A stretch of 64,000 nt of DNA from Litchfieldella anticariensis FP35 = DSM 16096 (GTDB taxonomy: Bacteria > Pseudomonadota > Gammaproteobacteria > Pseudomonadales > Halomonadaceae). The translations under genes and the position numbers were made by a program. The notes beneath the pieces are model-generated. The model was not told where the DNA came from and searched no databases. It saw nothing but the letters and a program-made list of their open reading frames with translations. The stretch lies in contig NZ_KE332391.1 of the NCBI RefSeq assembly GCF_000409775.1, positions 171,534 through 235,533 on the forward strand, given 5' to 3'. Below, one piece after another: positions 1-8,908 of the stretch (within the stretch, counting starts at the first letter, position 1; each line of letters begins with the position of its first letter).

Positions 1-958
1 TATCATGGCAGACCTCCTCAGGGTAGAATTCGCTCATTGACTTAAGCGCATTGCGCATATTGGAAGCATTCTCCAATACACTCTTTGTCAATTGATAGGC
101 AAGCTCTTCATCCATATCCTCATGCACAAACAGCACATGGTCTACCGATGCCGTGACGAACGGTTCTTCCAGGCTATCGTAGAACTCGGCCGGATGGTCG
201 ACCTTGATATATCCGCCGTAACTGTCGATCACCTTGTCAACAATATCTTCCTCTATCTTCAGCCAGACGAGGTCCCTGACCGAAGCGTCCATATCCAGCA
301 TGAAGGCTGCAGGCGCTCGGGTCATCACCATCGAGACATCGACGTGCCCATCGATCATCAGTGACGAATGCTCGGCCTGAGGATTATACGAAACACTCCC
401 ACCCCAATCGTTCAAGTCCTCGATGCTAACACCATACGCTTCCAGGAAACGTCGAGCGGTCAGTTCACCGGGATTGCCGCGCTGGAAAAAGGCCCACCGT
501 AGTGAAGGCTTTTCATCAAGCAGCTCACCAACGGTCGTTACCCCATCGGGCAATGCGCTACCACGGATCATGAAGGCAGAATGACTAAGGGCATTGAAGC
601 GCACCAGGGCCCGCAGGTTTTTCAGGCCGTCGGGAGCCCGTTTACCGATATCTCCCGTGCCCTCCATGGCATCCGCCGTGGTGATGGTATCGGTGATACC
701 TATTGCCTCGTTCGGCGCTCCCCTCGATATATGGAACGGATTGGTCGTGCCCCCTCCCGAAACCGCCGAGATGTTCAAGCCGTCTATTTTCGTTTCCCAA
801 TCCGATATCCATACCGACATGACCTCCATGTAAAGGCCGCCGACAGAGCCGGCATAGGCTGTCATATCAATGTCCTGGGCCATTACCCGGTCGGAGCTTG
901 CCATGCCGGCTGCGACCATCAATCCCGCTGCTGCTGACGCGTATTTAATGTTTTTCAT
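1..958 (-). CDS. TAXI-family TRAP transporter solute-binding protein (3' end outside window)
   Basis: This is the periplasmic receptor of a tripartite ATP-independent transporter that would hand an organic acid to the permease encoded just upstream. The gene starts at the ATG complement of 956-958, preceded by a GGAG ribosome site, and runs off the left edge with about 319 residues visible. Residues 1-27 form a signal peptide with small residues and a likely cut after VMA. The mature part opens with AYAGSVGG and has the serine- and glycine-rich SAVSGGGTTN segment expected of TAXI receptors, followed by a binding fold similar to the NMT1/TAXI group. It lies 35 nt downstream of the fused permease, so the two are almost certainly cotranscribed. 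The ligand cannot be read from the sequence. Confidence 0.85.
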   Translation of the reverse strand, partial: MKNIKYASAAAGLMVAAGMASSDRVMAQDIDMTAYAGSVGGLYMEVMSVWISDWETKIDGLNISAVSGGGTTNPFHISRGAPNEAIGITDTITTADAMEGTGDIGKRAPDGLKNLRALVRFNALSHSAFMIRGSALPDGVTTVGELLDEKPSLRWAFFQRGNPGELTARRFLEAYGVSIEDLNDWGGSVSYNPQAEHSSLMIDGHVDVSMVMTRAPAAFMLDMDASVRDLVWLKIEEDIVDKVIDSYGGYIKVDHPAEFYDSLEEPFVTASVDHVLFVHEDMDEELAYQLTKSVLENASNMRNALKSMSEFYPEEVCHD

Positions 959-993
959 AACAACTCCAATTGATTTGTAATTGTTTAACAAAA

Positions 994-2901
994 TCAAGGT
1001 GAACCATTCACGGACGAACCATGCACCTTTCTTGCATCATACCATTGCCAGGAAAGCACCAGCCCGACAGCGAGTGCTGCCAGCACATCCGTCCATGGCA
1101 TTGGCATGACAATGGCCAACAGCGAGACACCCAGAAGTGCTCGCTGCACCATATTCAGACGATGAAGGAACCAATCGGACATCAACACCACGAGCCCAAT
1201 GACTGCGACAGTCGTGCTGATGAAGACCTGGAGACCGAACCAGAATCCATGTTCTCCAAGATTCAGAAGCGTTGGATTATAAGCAATCACGATCGGAATC
1301 ACATACGCGGGCATACCGAGGCGGAGACCACGCATACCGGCGCGCGTGAAGCTACAACCGGCGATCGACGCTGCCGCGAATGTCGCCACACAGACAGGGG
1401 GGGTAATGTTCGCGGTCAGGGCGAACAAGAAAATGATCATGTAGGCGACGAAGGGGTCAATACCGAATTCCATGAGTGCAGTCGCGCCGAACAATGATGC
1501 GATAAGAAATGCCCCGGTTACTGGCATACCGAAGCCAAGCACTATCGTCATGGCGCCGACGATCAAGAGTGCCGGAAACATGTAGCCACCGCTCAGATCT
1601 ACAAGAAGCCCTGTTATCTGATAAGGAACGCCCGTCATCTCAAGGATCGCGATACCGATTCCAGCGCAGACCAATACGATACCGATCGAGACGATACGCT
1701 TCATTGTGGACACAGTCGCATCCACCAATTCCCGAATCCCCATTCTCGTTTCACGGCGTAGCCAGCTGATGGGGATGACAGAAAGCGTCGCTACCGTCGC
1801 GGCGAAGTATGGCGTATATCGCATGACAAGCAGAACGATCAGGATCACCAAAGGCAAGGCCAGGTGCCAGTAGCGCGACAGGACTTCACCAAGACTTATC
1901 TGTTCTCCTTCTGGCTCATACACGCCAATTCCCGCTTTATTCGATTCAATATGAACCGCGAAATACAGTGCAAAGACATAGAAGAAGGAAGGAACCAGCG
2001 CAGCCACGGCGACATAGGCATAGCTGACACGGCTGAACTCGGCAACGATGAAGGCAGCGGCCCCCATCACAGGAGGAAGCAGCTGACCAAGCTGAGAGGC
2101 GCAAGCTTCTGTAGCCGCCGCGAACTCTCTACGATAACCGGCCCGCTTCATCAAGGGGATCGTGACCGCTCCTGTTGCATAGACATTGGCCGCCCCACTG
2201 CCAGTCAAGGCGCCGAAAATCACGCTGGCAATAACGGCCGCCTTGCCAGGCCCGCCCTTCCGGCCACGCGTCATGGACACGATGATTTGCGAAAGCAGGC
2301 GCTCTCCTCCGGCCGCCTGAAGAAAGGCGCCAAAGGCAATGAACATGAACACGATCGACAGCGACAGTGAAGCAAGCGATCCATAAACACCGGTCGATGT
2401 CAGGAAGATATGATCAAGGAATTTCTCGGCGCCTGCCCCTTGATGTCGAAGCACGCCGGGCAAGTATGAGCCAAGGAGGGTAAAGGCACCGAATGCCACG
2501 ATAATGATCGGAAGCACCAGGCCCACTATCCGCCTTGCCAGCTCGATAATAAGTCCAATGGTAACCACGCCCACAATCCAGTCGCCTGTGGTCAGCGGAT
2601 CCAGATAGGCCAAGCGCAGGGTAATACGCTCATAATCATTTAGAATATAAACGGCTGAAACAAGCCCGAGGATCGCAAGAACCCAATCAAACCAGTGAGG
2701 TATATGAGGGGCTTCTTCTGCACCATCCTCCACAGTTTTAGGGGTCCGGAAAGGAAGAAGGAGAAACCCAAGAAAAATCAGCGCACTGACATGGATAGGC
2801 CGAACCATCATGGGCTCGGGAACGCCCGTAAGCGCTATGTAGAAGTGATAGATGGCAACGACCAGCATCACTGCGGTTACGCTTCGTACGCTAACCGACA
2901 T
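994..2901 (-). CDS. TRAP transporter fused permease (4TM/12TM)
   Basis: Inner-membrane permease of a TAXI-type TRAP system, with the small DctQ-like and large DctM-like parts fused in one 635-residue chain. The first roughly 170 residues carry about four membrane spans. The rest is the large DctM-type domain, with motifs such as GALTGSGAANVYATGAVTIP (about residue 240) and GFGMPVTGAFLIA (about 470), typical of this family. I chose the ATG at 2901 because GGGGAGG stands 8 nt upstream; an in-frame ATG at 2970 would add 23 residues but has no such site. The gene sits between the FAD oxidoreductase and the TAXI receptor on the same strand, so the oxidoreductase may act on the imported substrate. 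Confidence 0.9.
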   Translation of the reverse strand: MSVSVRSVTAVMLVVAIYHFYIALTGVPEPMMVRPIHVSALIFLGFLLLPFRTPKTVEDGAEEAPHIPHWFDWVLAILGLVSAVYILNDYERITLRLAYLDPLTTGDWIVGVVTIGLIIELARRIVGLVLPIIIVAFGAFTLLGSYLPGVLRHQGAGAEKFLDHIFLTSTGVYGSLASLSLSIVFMFIAFGAFLQAAGGERLLSQIIVSMTRGRKGGPGKAAVIASVIFGALTGSGAANVYATGAVTIPLMKRAGYRREFAAATEACASQLGQLLPPVMGAAAFIVAEFSRVSYAYVAVAALVPSFFYVFALYFAVHIESNKAGIGVYEPEGEQISLGEVLSRYWHLALPLVILIVLLVMRYTPYFAATVATLSVIPISWLRRETRMGIRELVDATVSTMKRIVSIGIVLVCAGIGIAILEMTGVPYQITGLLVDLSGGYMFPALLIVGAMTIVLGFGMPVTGAFLIASLFGATALMEFGIDPFVAYMIIFLFALTANITPPVCVATFAAASIAGCSFTRAGMRGLRLGMPAYVIPIVIAYNPTLLNLGEHGFWFGLQVFISTTVAVIGLVVLMSDWFLHRLNMVQRALLGVSLLAIVMPMPWTDVLAALAVGLVLSWQWYDARKVHGSSVNGSP

Positions 2902-3100
2902 CTTGTTAACCTCCCCTTGTTGTACTTGGCGAACGCTACAATTGCTGTGCACTCGCTGCGCTTCTATCAAACAACAGGTCTCTGCATGTCAACCTCTGTG
3001 TGGACGTAAAGCTGCTGCATCGGTGTATGGTTTTGTCGAGATAAGATGGCGACGACCTCGACAAACTTCCAGTGAGCAATGGGGCCGTCACCACACAAGT

Positions 3101-4486
3101 TTAAGAGATTTCCTCCGCCTTCAATGGCATGTCCATCTTGCGGAGTATCTCCTGCACTTTTGCCACGTCCACATCCCTGACGGTGGTCCCCGACGCGACC
3201 GCGACAGCGGCGGCTACGCCGGCGGCCTGACCAGTGGCCATGCACGCAGGCATGTTACGGGTACGGCCGTGGGCAACATGGTCGGCCGAGATGCAGCGAC
3301 CTGCCACCAGCAGTTGACCCACGTCCAAGGGTACCAGGCAGCGGTAGGGGATCTCGTAGGCTCCGAGGCCCTGGAAGTCCACATCCGCCCCCTTGACGTC
3401 GTGCACGTCCATGGCGCAGTTATCAGCGGCAATGGTGTCCTCGAACGGTACGCAATCGATGACATCCTTGCCCGTCAGCATGTACTCCCCGCGTATGTGG
3501 CGGGTTTCACGCACACCGATCACTGGGGCAATCTGTCCGATGTGGGCATTCTCGAACCCGGGGATCTTCTCGACCAGGAACGCCGTATAGGCCTCTATCT
3601 GACGGTAGATCTCGAGCATTGCATCGCTCATCTCCAGTGGCGACAGCCCATCCACACCAAGCACTCGCGTGGCGTTCACATAGAGCACACCGTTGGCCGT
3701 CTTCAAGGTGATGTTGTCGCGCTGGAGCTTGATGTTCTTTTCTTTCTGGTAGGCTCTGATCAGATTATTGAACCCCGTCAGCCACAGGCCGTAATCCAGA
3801 TCCTCATCGTTCTCGGGTATGGCTCGCGCAGGGACCTCGTCCGGGTTGGCCTTGGCCCATTCAGCCAAGCGTTTCACGTCCACGTTAGAGAGAGTGAAAT
3901 ACATGGAAACCGGCTGCACAGCATGCGCATCGCCATCGCCAAGCACGTAGGGTGCACCAGCAGCGGCCGCGACGTCGGCATCTGCTGAACAATCGACGAC
4001 TACCTTGGCACTCACATATTGACGGCCGCCCTTGCCCTCGATGATGACGCCGGCAACCTTGTTGTCCTCCATGACCGGCGCCGATACGACTGTCTCGAAG
4101 AGCACCCGCACCCCCGCTTCATGCAGCAGGCGCGTGAGCAGCATTTTCATGATTTCCGGATCGCAGGGCGATGCGATCTTGACGTCTTTCACCTTGGTGG
4201 TGGCGACATAGTCGGCACCCACGCCTCCGACCGAACGCGCGAGGTTCCAGAGCTCGAGGGGGATGCCGCCCGACAGGACTCCTGACGGTTTGGTGTTCAG
4301 GCCCAGCGTCATGTTGCCCCCGAGCGACCCGAAACGCTCGATCAGTACAACGCGCTGCCCTTGGCGCGCTGCTGCCAAAGCCGCCATCGGCCCCGTGGTG
4401 CCTCCACCAACGACGATGATGTCGGCATCAAGCAAGCAAGGAATCTCACGAGCGGGTTCGGTGATGTTCGGCAAATTGTTCGACAT
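3101..4486 (-). CDS. FAD-dependent oxidoreductase (PF12831-type)
   Basis: A 461-residue flavoprotein. Residues 24-60 hold the dinucleotide-binding fold: IIVVGGGTTGP, then a helix, then the acidic end of the second strand (VVLIER), followed by FGSLGGNMT, which is typical of the FAD_oxidored group. A second FAD-contact region is near the C-terminus, where LLVAGRCISADHVAHG and MPACMATGQAAG appear. Members oxidise diverse small molecules and the substrate is not deducible. The start at 4486 has AGGAG upstream. It is first in a run with the TRAP permease and TAXI receptor and is divergent from an IclR regulator, so its substrate is probably the imported acid. Confidence is high for the family and low for the reaction. 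Confidence 0.85.
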   Translation of the reverse strand: MSNNLPNITEPAREIPCLLDADIIVVGGGTTGPMAALAAARQGQRVVLIERFGSLGGNMTLGLNTKPSGVLSGGIPLELWNLARSVGGVGADYVATTKVKDVKIASPCDPEIMKMLLTRLLHEAGVRVLFETVVSAPVMEDNKVAGVIIEGKGGRQYVSAKVVVDCSADADVAAAAGAPYVLGDGDAHAVQPVSMYFTLSNVDVKRLAEWAKANPDEVPARAIPENDEDLDYGLWLTGFNNLIRAYQKEKNIKLQRDNITLKTANGVLYVNATRVLGVDGLSPLEMSDAMLEIYRQIEAYTAFLVEKIPGFENAHIGQIAPVIGVRETRHIRGEYMLTGKDVIDCVPFEDTIAADNCAMDVHDVKGADVDFQGLGAYEIPYRCLVPLDVGQLLVAGRCISADHVAHGRTRNMPACMATGQAAGVAAAVAVASGTTVRDVDVAKVQEILRKMDMPLKAEEIS

Positions 4487-4575
4487 TTCTTAGCTCTCCT
4501 GTTTCTGAGCCGAGCGATATGGGTGCACCGCAGCAACCAGCTATGGCTCAACTATTGATTCATATACGTAACAAT

Positions 4576-4591
4576 GTTTCGTACACGAAAC
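4576..4591. promoter_or_regulatory. Palindromic operator candidate between FAD oxidoreductase and iclR-type gene
   Basis: The sequence GTTTCGT-AC-ACGAAAC has two perfect 7-bp arms around a 2-bp centre. It lies in the 233-bp divergent region between the oxidoreductase start (4486) and the IclR regulator start (4720). IclR-family proteins commonly bind short palindromes of this size next to their own gene, so this is the natural candidate site for the neighbour. Nothing else striking was seen in the gap. Confidence 0.55.
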
Positions 4592-4719
4592 TATGGTAGA
4601 CTATTCTGGTGTTGTCAAATACACAGGCCCGATTTCCGAGCGATGCTTGCTTCAGGCGATGGGCTGCCCGATGCTTGCCCTTGGAGCCAGTCGGTGCTTG
4701 CGCCAGGAGCGGGATGCAG

Positions 4720-5523
4720 ATGGAGAGACCAGACGTGGATGACAAGACAGGTGGGATCAATCAGAACTACATCGTGCCGGGGCTTCGCCGTGGGCTTGCG
4801 GTACTGGGGCTATTTGGCCGATCACGGCCGACCATGCGTCTTGCCGAAATTGGCCGGGAGCTTGGTCTGCCGCGTGCGACCGCCTTTCGGCTGGTTTACA
4901 CCCTTGAAACAGAAGGCTACCTGCTACGTGGCAAGGACTCGGTAACCTATAGCCTCGGCCCTCGAGTATTGACACTGGGTTTCGACTATCTGCACTCTCA
5001 GGAACTGATCGAAATAGCAGGCCCTTTACTCGACGAACTGAGGGACAGGGTGGGAGCCAGCACTCATATGGGATTACTGGACGGATGCGATGTCCTTTAC
5101 GTATATCGAGCCCCATCCCATCAGCGCCTGTCGAGTAACCGCCGTGTGGGCTCGCGCCTGCCGGCCCATTTTTCTTCTCTCGGCAGAGCCTTGCTAATGG
5201 ATTTATCGGATGATGAACTCGCCGAACTATATGATGACAATTACAATTTCCATGCCTTGACAGAGCGTGGACCTGGCAACCTGGACGAATTGAAGCGTTG
5301 TCTCGAAGAAGAACGGCAACAGGGATACATAGCAGGTTCATTCATTGGTGACGGCATCATTAGCATTGCAGCACCGGTGCGGGATGCATCCAAGCGCGCT
5401 GTTGCCGCTATCAATGTCTCGGATTATGAATCACTTCCCTGCATGGAAGATCTTCACGGCACGCTGAAGGACAATGTGCTTAAAACCGCCGCCGATATCT
5501 CCCACCACCTAGGATATATATAG
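4720..5523 (+). CDS. IclR-family transcriptional regulator
   Basis: A 267-residue DNA-binding regulator. About residues 20-80 form the winged helix-turn-helix (MRLAEIGRELGLPRATAFRL is the recognition region). Residues 95-265 form the ligand-binding domain, with the family's GSRLPAHFSSLGRALL segment and a C-terminal SIAAPVRDASKRAVAAINVS strand. The reading frame is open upstream to 4609, but the ATG at 4720 has AGGAG 10 nt before it and gives a normal family length; the ATG at 4714 is an alternative. It is divergent from the FAD oxidoreductase/TRAP genes and most likely controls them in response to their substrate. Confidence 0.9.
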   Translation: MERPDVDDKTGGINQNYIVPGLRRGLAVLGLFGRSRPTMRLAEIGRELGLPRATAFRLVYTLETEGYLLRGKDSVTYSLGPRVLTLGFDYLHSQELIEIAGPLLDELRDRVGASTHMGLLDGCDVLYVYRAPSHQRLSSNRRVGSRLPAHFSSLGRALLMDLSDDELAELYDDNYNFHALTERGPGNLDELKRCLEEERQQGYIAGSFIGDGIISIAAPVRDASKRAVAAINVSDYESLPCMEDLHGTLKDNVLKTAADISHHLGYI

Positions 5524-5589
5524 CGGGCCACTTCACAAACCAACCCCTGCCGGGGCCAGGTAGATGATGACAAGTAGACGGGCAGGCGT

Positions 5590-5610
5590 GCAGGTTTGGA
5601 CCTGCTTTTT
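5590..5610 (+). terminator. Intrinsic terminator after the IclR gene
   Basis: A 6-bp GC-rich stem, GCAGGT/ACCTGC, with a TTGG loop is followed directly by five T residues. It is 66 nt after the IclR stop codon and in the right orientation to end that transcript. Confidence 0.75.
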
Positions 5611-5615
5611 GCTCG

Positions 5616-5637
5616 AATCGTCACTGTGATGACGATT
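5616..5637. promoter_or_regulatory. Inverted repeat upstream of the OYE-like gene
   Basis: AATCGTCA and TGACGATT form perfect 8-bp arms with a 6-bp spacer (CTGTGA). The repeat is 57 nt before the OYE-like start and just after the terminator, with no T-run of its own. It is better placed as a repressor binding site than as a terminator. The regulator is unknown. Confidence 0.45.
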
Positions 5638-5693
5638 GCCTAACCCGCGCATACTTCAGAACGAACCTATCCAATAAAAATGGAATCCCCTAT

Positions 5694-6845
5694 ATGCATT
5701 TGCTTGCACCAATACAGCTTGGCAGTTTGTCATTACCAAATCGCATCATCATGGCTCCCCTGACCCGACAGCGAACTCGTCAGCCCGGCAATGTGCCCTA
5801 TGGGTTGAATGCCACCTATTATGCCCAACGCGCCAGTGCTGGCCTCATCATCACAGAGGGCGCACAGATCAATGCTCAGGGACAGGGATTTGCCTGGACC
5901 CCCGGGATTCACAGTAAAGCCCAGATCGATGGCTGGCGAAAGGTGACCGAGGCCGTACATGCCCGGGGCGGTCGCATCGTCCTGCAGCTATGGCACGTAG
6001 GACGGGTATCACATCGACTACTGCAGCCCGACGCCGCCGCCCCTGTCGCACCCTCGGCGATCAGGGCCGAGGCGAAGGCATACGTGGAGTTTGCCAATGG
6101 CCACGCCGGATTCGCAGCGGCCGACCAGCCCCGCGCACTGGAACTCGACGATCTGCCACATTTGGTGGAAGATTTCGCCCAGGCTGCAGCAAACTGCATG
6201 CATGCAGGTTTTGACGGTGTCGAGGTGCAAGCCGGCAACGGTTTTCTATTGGACCAGTTCCTCAGCTCCGGGACGAATCACCGCGATGACGCTTACGGCG
6301 GGAAAATTGCAAACCGAGCCCGTCTTCCACTGGAAGTGCTGGATGCGGTCGTAGATGCCATAGGCGACCCTGGCCGCGTAGGCATTCATTTCTCGCCGTT
6401 GAATACCTACAACGACATGCATGACGCCGATCCACACGAAACGTTTCCGTATATGATCGACAGGCTCAATGAACGTGATCTGGCCTATCTGCATCTCACG
6501 AACCCGAGGCAGAACCACGAGGCAGAAGCCCTGTTGACTTCGCTACGCCATCGCTACCGGGGCCACGTCATCCGCGCTGGCGGCTATGACGCTGCCTTGG
6601 GCAACCAGGCCATCCGAACGGGGGCAACCGACGGGGTCGTCTTTGGCAAACCTTTTATCTCCAATCCAGATTTAGTCGAACGAATCCGTCACGGGGTGCC
6701 TTGGACTATGGCGGATGAGGAGTCGTTCTATGGCGGTGGGGCGAAGGGGTACACCGACTACCCTAGGCTACAGCTAACAGATCGCTACGAGGAATTGCCA
6801 GACTCTGGTTCAGTTGCTGGCCTGGTCAAACAAGCCCCTCCATGA
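5694..6845 (+). CDS. Old Yellow Enzyme-family flavoprotein with altered active site
   Basis: A 383-residue TIM-barrel flavin oxidoreductase. The family frame is complete: PNRIIMAPLTR near the start (Thr24 faces the flavin), QLWHVGRVSH at 98-107, LSSGTNHRDDAYGG at 190-203 and FISNPDL at 321-327. The catalytic positions differ from active alkene reductases such as NemA or PETN reductase. The substrate-binding His pair and proton-donor Tyr (pattern HxxH/NxY) read Gln179, Asn182, Phe184. The flavin-contact Arg of GIRxSP is His232, and the phosphate-binding Arg of FGRPF is Lys319. It should still fold and may bind FMN, but ordinary C=C reduction is doubtful. No good ribosome site is seen before the ATG. 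It converges on a pseudogene. Confidence 0.85.
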   Translation: MHLLAPIQLGSLSLPNRIIMAPLTRQRTRQPGNVPYGLNATYYAQRASAGLIITEGAQINAQGQGFAWTPGIHSKAQIDGWRKVTEAVHARGGRIVLQLWHVGRVSHRLLQPDAAAPVAPSAIRAEAKAYVEFANGHAGFAAADQPRALELDDLPHLVEDFAQAAANCMHAGFDGVEVQAGNGFLLDQFLSSGTNHRDDAYGGKIANRARLPLEVLDAVVDAIGDPGRVGIHFSPLNTYNDMHDADPHETFPYMIDRLNERDLAYLHLTNPRQNHEAEALLTSLRHRYRGHVIRAGGYDAALGNQAIRTGATDGVVFGKPFISNPDLVERIRHGVPWTMADEESFYGGGAKGYTDYPRLQLTDRYEELPDSGSVAGLVKQAPP

Positions 6846-7437
6846 GTCGTCGGTGAATGAGAGAACCCGGTTGGGTGCAATAAACGACGGACCCTCAGCA
6901 GCTTTCGCGTTGGCCGAGGATTCCTCCGGCAATCCGACAAGTAGCGCCAATGGATCATGGAACCAAACGTTCCGGAGCCGATCGTCGGTGCTCACCCATG
7001 CCTGTGCCGAAGCGCAGCATGAGCCGGCGGTGTCCCGCCAGGCTCACCCACACCCGGCCCCTTGGCACCGCGGTAGACGGGCGGGAGTTCAGTGCCCACG
7101 GCTCTGAGCGTGGACACCAGATCCCGCGTCGTGCGATCGGTAACGTCCAGGGGGCATTACAGAACACAGTCGAGATACCGACGATTTCTATGTCAGATGC
7201 TTGCGCGAGTAGCGTCAGCGCAAAGCAATCGTCCGGATCCGTGATGCGGCGGTGGCCACAGGCAGCGTCTGTGTCGACCCACACCCTCTCGGGCATCTGG
7301 ACAACGGGGCCATTCTCCACGATCGGCAAGGGAGGCGCCGACAGTTCGCCGGTTCGCCTGGTGGAAACGGGGATGGCAAAGCTCACCAGCAGCAGCACAG
7401 CGATCACCACGGCGACACTGGCGACGACGAGTTTCAT
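6810..7437 (-). pseudogene. Decayed inosine/uridine-preferring nucleoside hydrolase
   Basis: Remnant of an exported nucleoside hydrolase spread over three frames. The start at 7437 (GAGGAA upstream) gives a membrane or signal segment, then WVDTDAACG and TDPDDCFAL, the Asp cluster that binds calcium in this family, and GISTVFCNAP. At the run of five C on the coding strand (plus-strand G at 7150-7154) the frame is lost; one added C would give NAPLDVTDRTTRDLVSTL, which continues the family pattern to a stop near 6998. A third frame then shows WFHDPLALL, the C-terminal His-Asp-Pro motif, ending at 6810 inside the OYE gene's end. The stretch between the second and third frames is too short, so a middle part has been deleted. 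Confidence 0.7.
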
Positions 7438-7695
7438 GGTTCCTCGACACATGCCCCCTCCACCACCTGTACCTTGGTAAATGCCGTCCCTCGCCAAAGC
7501 TAGGGTCAGGCTCGCATAGCGGCAAGAAACGCCTCCCGTCAATACGAACGCTCAATAATCCTTGAATGTAACATAATGTGTACTAACGTTTCAGTAAGCC
7601 TGTCGTCGAAAGGCACAGACCCGGTTGTAAGAAAGCCGCAGCGTCAGGGGGGTAAGCAATGTCCAGCACATGCACCCCAAATCGGAGGGCATCCC

Positions 7696-7911
7696 ATGAA
7701 CACTCAACACATCACTGAAATTGGCCGCTTCCACCTAGGTGTCGTCAGAGCCTCTTGGACAGGACGTACGATCATCACGGCACGACGCGAGCCCGACGAA
7801 GGCCCGATGAGTGTCGAACAAGCAGCCAACGCAAGGCGCGAGGCAGAGTATGTGGCCAGGCGCAACGGTATCAAGGAACCACTGTTACAGATCTGGAAAA
7901 TCAGTTCGTAA
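7696..7911 (+). CDS. Small hypothetical protein (71 aa)
   Basis: A short hydrophilic protein of unknown function. The ATG at 7696 has GGAGGG 6 nt upstream, and the stop is followed by a strong hairpin, so this is a self-contained one-gene unit. The sequence starts with an antiparallel-looking strand pattern (IGRFHLGVVRA, then RTIITARRE) and continues with a charged helix (VEQAANARREAEYVARRNG). It has no signal peptide, Cys or obvious catalytic motif. I do not recognise the family. The region between the pseudogene and this gene (7438-7695) shows no other gene. Confidence 0.6.
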   Translation: MNTQHITEIGRFHLGVVRASWTGRTIITARREPDEGPMSVEQAANARREAEYVARRNGIKEPLLQIWKISS

Positions 7912-7937
7912 GCCTCAACCAGTAGCTGCATGAGTCA

Positions 7938-7962
7938 ATGGGCTTCGCTTTGCGAAGCCCAT
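7938..7962. terminator. Stem-loop terminator candidate
   Basis: ATGGGCTTCG and CGAAGCCCAT form a perfect 10-bp stem with a 5-nt loop, 26 nt after the stop of the 71-aa gene. No long T-run follows, so termination is inferred from the very stable stem and its position. Confidence 0.6.
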
Positions 7963-8051
7963 CCTGTCTTGGCGATACTCCCCTTGTCCCCAGAGTTCGC
8001 AGGCTGCCCCCATTGGAGCTAAAGTGGGAACTCAGTCAAAGGAAGGACAAG

Positions 8052-8432
8052 ATGAGAAATCTTTATCGGATCGTAAAAGCCGACACATGGAAAGAAGCCA
8101 AAGAAATCGGCCATATCCCACGCTGCGGAAACGACGAGAGACGAAACCGCATCCACTTGAATGTTCACGAAGCCGTGGAGTACGTAGCGGCGAAATACTA
8201 CGTACCCGATGAGCAGCCATTGGCTATCGAATTCGACACAAGCAGTTTCTTGGAGAATATCGAGTGGTTGGAGCCGACTGATGAACTCCCCTGGAAGCAA
8301 CCTCTAGTCGACATCCCCAATCTACCGATCCATGCTGTGGTGGCAATACACCAACTCGACCCTGGGCTTGTCGATGGCAAGAACACCTATAAACTGCGGA
8401 AGGTGACTCAAGATACAGCCCGTCACTCCTAA
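8052..8432 (+). CDS. DUF952-family protein
   Basis: A 126-residue protein with the DUF952 layout: a start of the form YRIVKADTWKEAKEIG, a central HLNVHEAVEYVAAKYY helix and a later strand LPIHAVVAIHQL. Structures in this family resemble ADP-ribosyltransferase-like folds, but no reaction is established. The ATG at 8052 has AAGGAC just upstream; the frame is open further upstream to 7938 but lacks a ribosome site there. Base composition looks more AT-rich than that of the flanking genes. The next gene (8492) follows on the same strand, 59 nt after the stop. Confidence 0.7.
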   Translation: MRNLYRIVKADTWKEAKEIGHIPRCGNDERRNRIHLNVHEAVEYVAAKYYVPDEQPLAIEFDTSSFLENIEWLEPTDELPWKQPLVDIPNLPIHAVVAIHQLDPGLVDGKNTYKLRKVTQDTARHS

Positions 8433-8491
8433 GCAGTGTTTCTCACATGTTTAACGCTTCCAATTATGTATACGTTCAAAAGAGCAGGAAG

Positions 8492-8794
8492 ATGCTGGCT
8501 ATCATTCTGGAATTCGACGTTATCCCAGGAAAAGAAGACGCGTTTCGTGAAGCCTGGAAAGAAACGACAAAGTATATCCACACGAATTTTGGCAGTTTAG
8601 GCTCACGCCTTCATCGGGATGAAAACGGTAGATTCATCGCTTATGCTCAATGGCCAGATCATGAAACCTACAAGAAAGAGCATGACTGGTCAGAAGAAGG
8701 AATCAAGTGCCGAGAGCGGATGCGAGCGACACTGAAGTCTGAAAAAGTGACTGTACTGCATAAGCTTGACGTGGATATCGACTTGCTTGAATAA
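8492..8794 (+). CDS. Small ABM-fold (dimeric alpha/beta barrel) protein
   Basis: A 100-residue protein beginning MLAIILEFDVIPGKEDAFREA, the usual first strand and helix of antibiotic-biosynthesis-monooxygenase-like proteins, followed by LGSRLHRDENGRFIAYAQW (strands 2 and 3). Such proteins act as small cofactor-free oxygenases, haem-degrading enzymes or have unknown roles. I chose the ATG at 8492, which has AGGAAG just before it; the ATG at 8447 would add 15 residues without a ribosome site. Codon use is AT-richer than in the neighbours, as for the preceding DUF952 gene, so the pair may have arrived together. Confidence 0.65.
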   Translation: MLAIILEFDVIPGKEDAFREAWKETTKYIHTNFGSLGSRLHRDENGRFIAYAQWPDHETYKKEHDWSEEGIKCRERMRATLKSEKVTVLHKLDVDIDLLE

Positions 8795-8908
8795 AAAGCT
8801 TCCCGCACTGATTCAGCGCAATATACTTGTCTCGGAGCCTCTCCCAAAGACCAGGTCGAGGCTTCATGATTCCTTGGAACTGCCAGTTAACTCGAAAGCA
8901 TGGCAACG

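Noticed and set aside
2852..3988. 378-codon open frame on the plus strand opposite the FAD oxidoreductase
   Set aside because: It is the mirror of a well-supported gene, rich in His and Arg as expected from antisense of GC-rich coding DNA, with no family features or ribosome site.
6814..7480. Plus-strand open frames over the nucleoside hydrolase remnant
   Set aside because: They carry no family features; the hydrolase motifs are only on the minus strand.
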